Origin: Ruminococcus sp. UNK.MGS-30
GTDB lineage: Bacteria > Bacillota > Clostridia > Oscillospirales > Ruminococcaceae
Direction of reading: 5' to 3'
DNA: 64,000 nt
Assembly: GCA_000980705.1 (NCBI GenBank)
Contig: LBCK01000003.1
Coordinates: 124,001 to 188,000, forward strand
The notes under the pieces were generated by a model. That model searched no databases, had not been told where the DNA came from, and saw only the letters and a program-made list of their open reading frames with translations. Below are positions 29,788 to 36,783 of this stretch, in pieces (position 1 is the stretch's first letter; every line of letters begins with the position of its first letter). Made by a program: the position numbers and the translations under genes.

Positions 29788-30711
29788 TTACTTAATCATG
29801 CTTGCAATTTCTTCTGCGAAATTGTCAGCCTTCTTTTCGATACCTTCGCCACGCTCAAAGCGAACAAAATCAGTGATTGCGATTGTAGTGCCAGCTGCCT
29901 TTGCAACGCCGTCTACATAGCTCTGAACGGTTTCTTTGTTTTCCTTGACGAAAGCCTGTTCCAGCAGGCAGTTTTCGCCATAGTACTTGCCAACCTTACC
30001 AGCGGCAATCTTTTCCTTAACCTGTTCCGGCTTGTTCGCCATCTTCGGGTCCTCTGCCATCTGAGCCAGGATGATTTTCTTTTCTTCGTCCAGAACAGCT
30101 GCCGGAACGTCTTCACGCTTCAGATACGGCGGGTTCATTGCAGCAACCTGCAGTGCGCAGTCCTTTGCAGCAGCCAGAACTTCCGGTGTTGCGCCAGCCG
30201 GAGATTCTGCACGAACCATAACGCCGATCTTGCCGCCGCCGTGGATATACGGTACGAGGATGCCTTCCATGCGAACGAAACGACGGATTTGCAGGTTCTC
30301 ACGAATCTTCAGGAACAGTTCCTGGAGTGCTTCGTCAACAGTCATTGTGCCGCCGGATACAGTAGTAGCCTTCAGAGTCTCTACGTCTGCCGGATTCTTT
30401 TCGATAATGGTATCAGCAACCTGGTTTACAAATGCCTTGAATTCATCGGTGTTTGCAACGAAGTCAGTCTCAGAGTTTACTTCAACAACGCAGCCTACGC
30501 TGTTGTCAGCGTTAACCTTAGCAACAACCATACCCTCTGCAGCAACACGACCAGCCTTCTTTGCCTGAGTAGCCAGTCCCTTTTCACGCAGCAGTTCAAT
30601 TGCCTTTTCTACATCGCCGTCAGCCTCAGTCAGAGCCTTCTTGCAGTCCATCATACCAACGCCAGTGGACTTACGCAGTTCATTGACATCTTTTGCAGTA
30701 AAATTAGCCAT
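29788..30711 (-). CDS. tsf: Elongation factor Ts
   Basis: EF-Ts recharges EF-Tu by nucleotide exchange. The 307-residue protein begins MANFTAKDVNELRKSTG, with the conserved MMDCKKALTEADGD in the UBA-like N-terminal domain and SETDFVAN in the core domain. TAGGAGG precedes the ATG at 30711; a longer in-frame reading has no support. It is second in rpsB-tsf, but an intrinsic terminator lies between the two genes, so it probably receives less transcript than rpsB. Confidence 0.98.
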   Translation of the reverse strand: MANFTAKDVNELRKSTGVGMMDCKKALTEADGDVEKAIELLREKGLATQAKKAGRVAAEGMVVAKVNADNSVGCVVEVNSETDFVANTDEFKAFVNQVADTIIEKNPADVETLKATTVSGGTMTVDEALQELFLKIRENLQIRRFVRMEGILVPYIHGGGKIGVMVRAESPAGATPEVLAAAKDCALQVAAMNPPYLKREDVPAAVLDEEKKIILAQMAEDPKMANKPEQVKEKIAAGKVGKYYGENCLLEQAFVKENKETVQSYVDGVAKAAGTTIAITDFVRFERGEGIEKKADNFAEEIASMIK

Positions 30712-30750
30712 TAGATGTTTCCTCCTAATCCTATTTTCAAATGTTTCTCT

Positions 30751-30795
30751 CAAAAAACCCGAATAGGGGCGGATTCGCCAGACATATTCGGGTTT
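30751..30795 (-). terminator. Intercistronic terminator/attenuator between rpsB and tsf
   Basis: An 11-bp stem AAACCCGAATA/TATTCGGGTTT (30755-30765 with 30785-30795) with an inner GGCG/CGCC hairpin. On the minus strand it is followed by six T. It lies after the rpsB stop and before the tsf ribosome site. Confidence 0.8.
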
Positions 30796-30822
30796 CTGAT
30801 TTCACAGATATTTCAGTTTTGC

Positions 30823-31560
30823 TTATTCAGCAGCCTCAGCCTCTGCGGTTTCAGCAGCCTCTGCAGCAGCAGCGTCAGCGCCCTGGCGGCCTTCGATGAT
30901 TGCATCAGCCATAACGCCAGCGATCAGCTTTACAGCACGGATTGCGTCATCGTTACCCGGGATAACGTAGTCGATCTCATCCGGATCGCAGTTGGTGTCT
31001 ACGATTGCAACGATCGGGATGTTCAACTTCTTTGCCTCTGCAACAGCGATGCGCTCCTTGCGGGGGTCAACGATGAACAGTGCACCCGGCAGCTTCTTCA
31101 TATCCTTGATACCGCCCAGGAACTTCTCCAGCTTTTCAATCTCCAGCTGTAGCTTACCAACTTCCTTCTTCGGCAGCAGGTCAAATGTGCCGTCGCTTTC
31201 CATCTCGTGCAGCTGTTCCAGACGCTTGATTCTTCTCTGGATGGTTGCAAAGTTTGTCATCATACCGCCCAGCCAACGTGCGTTTACATAGTACGCACCA
31301 GCACGGGTAGCCTCTTCCTTGATGGAATCGCCAGCCTGCTTCTTTGTACCAACGAACAGTACAGACTCGCCCTGTGCAGACAGGTCACGGATGAACATAT
31401 AAGCCTCATCCAGTTTCTTTACGGTCTTCTGCAGGTCGATGATGTAGATGCCGTTACGTTCGGTGAAAATGTACGGAGCCATTTTCGGGTTCCATCTTCT
31501 GGTCTGGTGACCAAAGTGTACGCCAGCTTCCAAGAGCTGCTTCATAGATACTACGCCCAT
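30823..31560 (-). CDS. rpsB: 30S ribosomal protein S2
   Basis: S2 is a late-assembling protein of the small ribosomal subunit. The 245-residue protein has the standard core ([48 protein letters not shown]). The C-terminal tail is rich in Ala and Glu, as often seen in this class. GGAGG precedes the ATG. It has a strong promoter and a structured leader, the usual arrangement for autoregulated ribosomal protein genes. Confidence 0.98.
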   Translation of the reverse strand: MGVVSMKQLLEAGVHFGHQTRRWNPKMAPYIFTERNGIYIIDLQKTVKKLDEAYMFIRDLSAQGESVLFVGTKKQAGDSIKEEATRAGAYYVNARWLGGMMTNFATIQRRIKRLEQLHEMESDGTFDLLPKKEVGKLQLEIEKLEKFLGGIKDMKKLPGALFIVDPRKERIAVAEAKKLNIPIVAIVDTNCDPDEIDYVIPGNDDAIRAVKLIAGVMADAIIEGRQGADAAAAEAAETAEAEAAE

Positions 31561-31610
31561 TGTGTAGTCCTCCTAAATAAAATGGTTTTGCTTCCTCCGC
31601 CGTTCTTATG

Positions 31611-31653
31611 GGTGTATCCGGCTCTGCATTCCTGCAAAGCACCCGCATACACC
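31611..31653 (-). ncRNA. Structured leader of rpsB (candidate S2 autoregulatory element)
   Basis: On the minus strand a 7-bp outer stem GGTGTAT/ATACACC (31647-31653 with 31611-31617) encloses an 8-bp inner stem (31621-31640) capped by GGAA, a GNRA tetraloop. The two stems are separated by an asymmetric internal loop. It lies in the 5' leader about 50 bp before the rpsB start. Ribosomal protein leaders often look like this; that S2 binds it is inference. Confidence 0.6.
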
Positions 31654-31679
31654 AAGAAAGACGTGTGAACTGCCTTATT

Positions 31680-31709
31680 ATTATACCAAAAAACGTGTTG
31701 TCCGGTCAA
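31680..31709 (-). promoter_or_regulatory. Promoter of rpsB
   Basis: TTGACC (complement of 31704-31709), an 18-bp spacer and TATAAT (complement of 31680-31685) with a TGG extended -10. Predicted leader about 115 nt. Confidence 0.8.
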
Positions 31710-31733
31710 GTTTCTCCATGCAGAAATTTTGTG

Positions 31734-32006
31734 TTAGTTTAACTTGATATTTGTGCAGTCTGTACATATCTTGCCCAGTTCCACCAGGATAACGTCTTTT
31801 CCGACCAGACGAATCTGGCGAAAATCTATGATACAATTATCCCGTGGGCCAAAAATCCCCCACAGCCGTGGTCTGCCGTACAGGATCAGTGCGGTTACAG
31901 ATGCCGTCTGTGCATTCATCTGCAAATCGTCGATTCTTCCGAGATTTTCACCGTTGACAACATTGATTACATCTTTGCTGCGCAGTTCTTCCAGCGTACA
32001 CACCAT
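31734..32006 (-). CDS. YlmC/YmxH family PRC-barrel protein
   Basis: This 90-residue protein is a single PRC-barrel domain of the YlmC/YmxH family (CTLEELRSKDVINVVNGENLG onward), common in spore-formers and often listed as sporulation-related, with no proven biochemical role. Two Cys near the C-terminus (KICTDCTN) are typical of some members. GAGGTGA precedes the ATG. It follows the putative membrane protein gene by 46 bp and may be co-transcribed with it. Confidence 0.88.
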   Translation of the reverse strand: MVCTLEELRSKDVINVVNGENLGRIDDLQMNAQTASVTALILYGRPRLWGIFGPRDNCIIDFRQIRLVGKDVILVELGKICTDCTNIKLN

Positions 32007-32052
32007 TGGATATCACCTCTGGAAAAGAATATGCAGCTTTTTCGGTTTTCTT

Positions 32053-32619
32053 TCATGCGGTCAGCTTGAAAACAACGGTACAGATCAAATCAACTGCCAG
32101 AATGCCGGCGCAAATGATGCTGGTGTATTTCAAGACCTTTGGCGACATACAGCCGGTTATTTTTGCAAACAGCGGACGGAGCAGATACAGAAACAACACG
32201 CCTCCAATGCCAAAACGGACGGATGGCGAAAGCGCAACTCTTGCCTGGAAGTTGATGTCATAGTCTGCATATGTCTGCCACGGCCAGCTGCCGGTAATCC
32301 ATTCCAGCAGGTAGCTGGCGCATAATTCGATAACAGTTGCCACAGCGCCGCACCCCAGAAATATCAGAATTGGTCTTGCCCAGCGGATGCTCCATTTCAT
32401 CGGCATTTGTGCGAATTTTCCGAAACAAAGCAGAAATGCCAGCATTCCGACACCGTATACCGGACAATAGGGGCCAAACAGCACACCACGATTGTCAAAT
32501 CCCCAGCGATAGACTACGACTTCCAGAAAGACCTCATAGCACCACCCGATGACTGCTGCCATCAAAAAATAGAGAAACAGTTTTTCTACTGTCTGCACTC
32601 TTAATTGTTTTTCACTCAT
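32053..32619 (-). CDS. Putative ABC-transporter type IV (CmpB-like) membrane protein
   Basis: This 188-residue protein has about five hydrophobic segments and the family hallmarks GWCYEVFLEVV and GVLFGPYCPVYGVG near the N-terminus, matching the 'putative ABC transporter permease' (CmpB) family of Firmicutes. The ABC-transporter name is by family label only; no ATPase or binding protein is adjacent and the real function is unknown. GGAGG precedes the ATG. Confidence 0.8.
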   Translation of the reverse strand: MSEKQLRVQTVEKLFLYFLMAAVIGWCYEVFLEVVVYRWGFDNRGVLFGPYCPVYGVGMLAFLLCFGKFAQMPMKWSIRWARPILIFLGCGAVATVIELCASYLLEWITGSWPWQTYADYDINFQARVALSPSVRFGIGGVLFLYLLRPLFAKITGCMSPKVLKYTSIICAGILAVDLICTVVFKLTA

Positions 32620-32653
32620 CTCACTTTCCTCCGTTTTCTTTCTCCAATTTGTA

Positions 32654-32692
32654 AAAAAGCAGGCGCTCGAAAAAAGGAAACGCCTGCTTTTT
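32654..32692 (-). terminator. Terminator at the end of the long miaB-to-transketolase series
   Basis: A perfect 12-bp stem AAAAAGCAGGCG/CGCCTGCTTTTT (32654-32665 with 32681-32692) with T-runs on both strands. It lies 24 bp after the transketolase C stop. Confidence 0.9.
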
Positions 32693-32715
32693 CTATTTTC
32701 AAAATTTGATATGAA

Positions 32716-33666
32716 TTACTTCTTTTCTGCCAGCGCTTTTTTTGTAACTGCTGCAATATTCTCTGCACACAGACCAAATTCCTTCAGCAGATCAATAGCC
32801 GGACCGGAATGACCGAATTCGTCATTTACGCCGATGCGAACTACCGGAACCGGACAGCAGGAAGTGACAGCCTCTGCAACTGCGCCGCCCAGACCGCCGA
32901 TGATGCTGTGTTCTTCAACTGTTACCAGCAGACCGGTTTCCGATGCTGCCTTGCAGATCAGTTCCGTATCCAGCGGCTTGATTGTGTGAATGTTCAGTAC
33001 ACGTGCGTGGATGCCCTCTGCCTCCAGCATTTCAGCAGCCTTCATGGACTCCCAGACCATCAGACCGGTTGCAACCAGTGTGACATCTGTTCCCTTGCGC
33101 AGGGTGATACCCTTTCCGATGGTAAACTGATAGGTTGCCGGATCGTTGAAGATCGGGGTTGCCAGTCTGCCGAATCGCAGGTATACCGGACCCTCATACT
33201 GGATCGCAGCCTCAACAGCAGCCCTGGCCTCAACGTCATCTGCCGGATTTAAAATGGTCATGCCCGGAATCGTGCGCATCAGTGCGATATCCTCGTTGCA
33301 CTGGTGTGTTGCACCGTCTTCGCCGACAGAAATGCCAGCGTGTGTTGCGCCGATCTTTACATTCAGATGCGGGTAACCAATGGAGTTGCGGACGATTTCA
33401 AATGCTCTGCCTGCTGCAAACATAGCGAAGGTGCTGGCAAACGGAATCTTGCCTGCGGTGGACAGACCGGCAGCTACGCCCATCATATTTGCCTCGGCAA
33501 TGCCGCAGTCGAAGAAACGCTCCGGATATGCTTTCTTGAAGATGCCGGTTTTGGTTGCGGCAGCCAGGTCAGCATCCAGAACAACCAGTTCCGGGTATTT
33601 TTCTGCGAGATCACGAAGTGTCTCACCATAGCTTTCTCTTGTTGCTTTTTTCTGCAATTCTGCCAT
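32716..33666 (-). CDS. Transketolase, C-terminal subunit
   Basis: This is the pyrimidine-binding half of a split transketolase; with the N subunit it moves two-carbon units in the pentose phosphate pathway. The 316-residue protein has the pyrimidine domain (DADLAAATKTG, then DCGIAEANMMGVAAGL with the conserved Glu that activates TPP) and the C-terminal transketolase domain (VTVEEHSIIGGLGGAVAEA). GGAGG precedes the ATG, which is 3 bp after the N-subunit stop. Confidence 0.95.
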   Translation of the reverse strand: MAELQKKATRESYGETLRDLAEKYPELVVLDADLAAATKTGIFKKAYPERFFDCGIAEANMMGVAAGLSTAGKIPFASTFAMFAAGRAFEIVRNSIGYPHLNVKIGATHAGISVGEDGATHQCNEDIALMRTIPGMTILNPADDVEARAAVEAAIQYEGPVYLRFGRLATPIFNDPATYQFTIGKGITLRKGTDVTLVATGLMVWESMKAAEMLEAEGIHARVLNIHTIKPLDTELICKAASETGLLVTVEEHSIIGGLGGAVAEAVTSCCPVPVVRIGVNDEFGHSGPAIDLLKEFGLCAENIAAVTKKALAEKK

Positions 33667-33669
33667 CGT

Positions 33670-35328
33670 TTAACCCTCCAGTTCCTTCAGCTGTGCTGTC
33701 AGTTCAGCCATTGCCTGTTCGTATTCTGCCTGATTCGGCGCCTTGCCGTGCCAGCCGACCTGGTTTTCCATAAAGGAAACGCCCTTGCCCTTGACACTCT
33801 TCTGAATGATTACTACCGGCTTGCCGACAATAGATTCTGCCTCTTGCATTGCTGCATCAATGGAATCAAAATCATGTGCATCCATCCGGATCACGTGCCA
33901 GCCGAATGCCTCGAACTTCTCCGGAATCGGCTCGGGAGAGCAGACTTCGGAGATCTTGCCGTCGATCTGGAGACCGTTGTTGTCAACGATGGCTACCAGG
34001 TTGTCCAGGTGATACTGGTTTGCAAACATAGCTGCCTCCCAGACCTGTCCTTCTTCGATCTCGCCGTCACCCAGGATGGTGTATACCTTATAGGATGCAC
34101 TGTCCAGCTTGCCAGCCAGTGCCATACCACAGGCAGCGGAAATACCCTGTCCCAGAGAACCGCTGGACATATCTACACCCGGAATATGGATGCAGGGATG
34201 ACCTTGCAGCATTGCGCCGATATGACGCAGAGACTTCAGCTCTTCCTTCGGGAAAAAGCCACGCTCTGCCAGTGTGGAATACAGTGCAGGTGCGCAGTGA
34301 CCCTTGGACAAAACCAAACGGTCACGGTCTGCCATTTCCGGCTGTTTCGGATCTACGTGCATTTTTGCAAAATACAGGTAAGTCAGCGTGTCGCAGATCG
34401 AAAGCGAACCGCCCGGATGACCGGACTTTGCATGATAGGTGCCTTCTACAACACCCATACGAATGCGACAAGCTGTTGCCTGTAGCTGTTTCTTGGTCAT
34501 TTCATCCATACTATGAACCTCCAATGATTTCGTAATATGATGGATCAGTTCCGCAATTGCGTTGGTTTCGCAGGATTGCGTCAACTGAATATCAACGATT
34601 TTCTTTACACAAGGCTGTGCATTTGACGGGCAGGCGCTGATGTCAGCGGCACGGAGCATTTCCAGGTCATTGTCAAAGTCCCCCGCTGCTGTGATTTTCC
34701 AGTTCTCTGCGCCGCACAGCGTCCGGTATCGCCGCAGTGCGCTGCCTTTGGTTGCACCCTTGGGCAGCATTTCATAAAAGCGAGCCTCCGACTGTACAAA
34801 GTCTGCACAGTCCCAGTTTTGCGCTGCAAAATATGCGATTAAATCCGGCATTCGCTCCGGTGCAATCGCAAACAGCACCTTGAGCCACCCCTCGGGGATC
34901 TCTTCCGGTTCCGCCAGAATCGGTTCGACCTGGCAGATTTCCAGATGCTCTTTTTCATAAGGCGTCATCCTTGCCACATAAGTGCCGTCTGTCCGCAGGA
35001 TCTCGGCGGAGACGTCCGGGAACGCATCCAGCACCTGGCGTGTGACAGCGACAGCGTCCGCCGGCAGCTTTTCCGTATAGAGCCACTTTTCTGTGACGGG
35101 GTCATAAATTGCCGCACCGTTGAACAGGATAACAGGAATGTTCGGTTTCAGCTTATTTAAGTAGCGCTGTGCTGCCTGTAATGTTCGTCCGGTCGCAATG
35201 GCAAACTTGCCGCCTTTTGCACGAAACTGTGAAATTGCCGCAGCGTCCGCCGCAGAAATTTCCTTGCTGGACGGCAGAAGTGTACCGTCCAGATCTGTGA
35301 TGAGCATGATGTTTTCCAAAGACTGCAT
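33670..35328 (-). CDS. HAD phosphatase fused in frame to transketolase N-terminal subunit
   Basis: One open frame of 552 codons joins two normally separate proteins. Residues 1 to about 270 are a Cof-type HAD phosphatase with DLDGT (12-16), the motif III Lys in PKGATKGSALRRY, and GDFDND as motif IV. From residue 274 onward is a complete transketolase N subunit (RIRMGVVEGTYHAKSGHPGG; TPP motif GDGEIEEGQVWEAA ... DNNG). No stop separates them. Yet a full GGAGGT (complement of 34517-34522) lies 7 bp before an ATG at 34509, so free 279-residue N subunit is probably made as well. The start ATG 35328 has AAAGGG 8 bp upstream. A GTG at 35337 is an alternative. Confidence 0.88.
   Translation of the reverse strand: MQSLENIMLITDLDGTLLPSSKEISAADAAAISQFRAKGGKFAIATGRTLQAAQRYLNKLKPNIPVILFNGAAIYDPVTEKWLYTEKLPADAVAVTRQVLDAFPDVSAEILRTDGTYVARMTPYEKEHLEICQVEPILAEPEEIPEGWLKVLFAIAPERMPDLIAYFAAQNWDCADFVQSEARFYEMLPKGATKGSALRRYRTLCGAENWKITAAGDFDNDLEMLRAADISACPSNAQPCVKKIVDIQLTQSCETNAIAELIHHITKSLEVHSMDEMTKKQLQATACRIRMGVVEGTYHAKSGHPGGSLSICDTLTYLYFAKMHVDPKQPEMADRDRLVLSKGHCAPALYSTLAERGFFPKEELKSLRHIGAMLQGHPCIHIPGVDMSSGSLGQGISAACGMALAGKLDSASYKVYTILGDGEIEEGQVWEAAMFANQYHLDNLVAIVDNNGLQIDGKISEVCSPEPIPEKFEAFGWHVIRMDAHDFDSIDAAMQEAESIVGKPVVIIQKSVKGKGVSFMENQVGWHGKAPNQAEYEQAMAELTAQLKELEG
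34509..34522 (-). promoter_or_regulatory. Internal ribosome site and start for free transketolase N subunit
   Basis: GGAGGT then 7 bp then ATG, inside the fused frame, exactly at the junction between the HAD and transketolase parts. Initiation here gives a 279-residue protein of normal N-subunit length (33670-34509). Confidence 0.75.
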
Positions 35329-35341
35329 CAGAATCACCCTT

Positions 35342-36256
35342 TCAGGATTTCAGTTTTCGCAAAACTTTTTCGAAATATTCCGGCAGCGGACTCTCAAATT
35401 CCATGTATGCGCCGGAAGTCGGATGGATAAATCCGATTTTCGCTGCGTGGAGACACTGCCCTTCTATGCCGGGGAATGCTTTGCCGTATACGTCATCGCC
35501 CAGCACCGGATGACCCAGATACGCCAAATGAACCCGAATCTGATGGGTCCGCCCGGTTTCCAGCCGCAGGCGCAAATGCGTCGCACGGGCATATTCGGTA
35601 ATCACGGAATAGTGTGTGACTGCCGGTTTGGAATTCTTCTCTGTAACGCACATCTTTTTGCGGTCAACCGGATGTCTGCCGATCGGCGCATTGATCGTGC
35701 CTTCCGATTCCCGAAAGCGTCCCATGGCAACTGCCTGGTACTCTCGTGTGAAGGAATGGGCTGCGATCTGTGCTGAGAGAGACTGATGCGCCGTGTCGTT
35801 TTTCGCCACCATCAGCAGCCCGCTGGTAAAGCGGTCGATGCGGTGGACGATTCCAGGACGTATCACGCCGTTAATGCTGGAAAGCCGGTCGCCGCAGTGA
35901 TAAAGCAGAGCGTGTACCAGTGTTCCGGTCGAATGTCCCGGTGCCGGGTGGACAACCATCCCTTTGGGCTTGTTGACAACCAAAAGGTCATCGTCTTCAT
36001 ACACAATGTCCAGCGGAATGTTTTCCGGCTGAAGTTCCAGCGATTCTGGCTCCGGCAGTGTCACGAGAACCGTATCCCCTGCCTTTTGTCGGTAGTTTTT
36101 GGAGACGATTCTGCCGTTGACCGTCACATCCCCATGCTCCATCCGGTTTTGCAGGGAAGAACGTGTCAGACCAAGGGAATCCTGTCCGGAAAGCCACTTG
36201 TCCAGGCGTTCCCCGTCCGCCTCCGGCGGCACGAGAAATGACATGGTTTCAGGCAT
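35342..36256 (-). CDS. RluA/RluD family pseudouridine synthase
   Basis: This enzyme makes pseudouridine in large-subunit rRNA if it follows RluD. The 304-residue protein has an N-terminal S4 domain (ERLDKWLSGQDSLGLTRSSL) and the catalytic HRIDRFTSG near residue 140, with Asp as the catalytic residue, plus ETGRTHQIRVHLAYLGHP. The start MPETMSFL at 36256 has AAGGAG upstream and overlaps the lspA end by 8 bp. The place after lspA is the standard Firmicutes order (lspA-rluD/ylyB). Confidence 0.94.
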   Translation of the reverse strand: MPETMSFLVPPEADGERLDKWLSGQDSLGLTRSSLQNRMEHGDVTVNGRIVSKNYRQKAGDTVLVTLPEPESLELQPENIPLDIVYEDDDLLVVNKPKGMVVHPAPGHSTGTLVHALLYHCGDRLSSINGVIRPGIVHRIDRFTSGLLMVAKNDTAHQSLSAQIAAHSFTREYQAVAMGRFRESEGTINAPIGRHPVDRKKMCVTEKNSKPAVTHYSVITEYARATHLRLRLETGRTHQIRVHLAYLGHPVLGDDVYGKAFPGIEGQCLHAAKIGFIHPTSGAYMEFESPLPEYFEKVLRKLKS

Positions 36257-36764
36257 GGTTTTTGTCTCCTTTTTTCGATGCCGTTTCATCCTTTTTACTG
36301 AGTTTCGGCTCTATGAACAGAAAGTAGACTGCAAACAGAATTACGCCGACTACAACGCAGCAATCTGCAAAGTTAAACACAGCAAAACGAAACAGCTTTA
36401 CTTCAAAATAGTCTACGACCAATCCGCCACGAAACAGTCTGTCGATCAGATTTCCCAGACCGCCGCCCAGAATCAGCGTCAGACTTGCCGTCATCAGCTT
36501 TGATTTTTTTCCGTGACGCACCAGCCAGTAGGCACAGAATGCCATGAGGACAACTGTTGTGCCTACCAAAAGCCAGCGCATTCCGGCGAAACTGCTGAAA
36601 ACAGCGCCGTTATTTTCCAGATAGGTCAGATCCAGAATCTTTTTGTCACCAATATGCAGAAACGGCATGGTTCCTACTGGTTTCAGTTCCTGGATCGCCC
36701 AGTATTTGATGAGTTGATCTGCTGCTGTCAGCAGGATAATGATGATGATCGCCGCAATCAACAC
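36249..36764 (-). CDS. lspA: Lipoprotein signal peptidase
   Basis: LspA (SPase II) removes signal peptides from lipid-modified prolipoproteins. Four hydrophobic segments are seen. The catalytic Asp pair lies in GNLIDRL and VVDYFEV near residues 110-126; NNGAVFS is another family motif. I favour the GTG start at 36764 (171 residues) with AAAGGA in front; the longer reading to 36800 overlaps ileS by 17 bp. The C-terminal tail is Lys/Asp-rich. The window also encodes a lipoprotein substrate type (cyclophilin at 61825). Confidence 0.92.
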   Translation of the reverse strand: MLIAAIIIIILLTAADQLIKYWAIQELKPVGTMPFLHIGDKKILDLTYLENNGAVFSSFAGMRWLLVGTTVVLMAFCAYWLVRHGKKSKLMTASLTLILGGGLGNLIDRLFRGGLVVDYFEVKLFRFAVFNFADCCVVVGVILFAVYFLFIEPKLSKKDETASKKGDKNHA

Positions 36765-36783
36765 GAAATGTTTCCTTTCCCGA

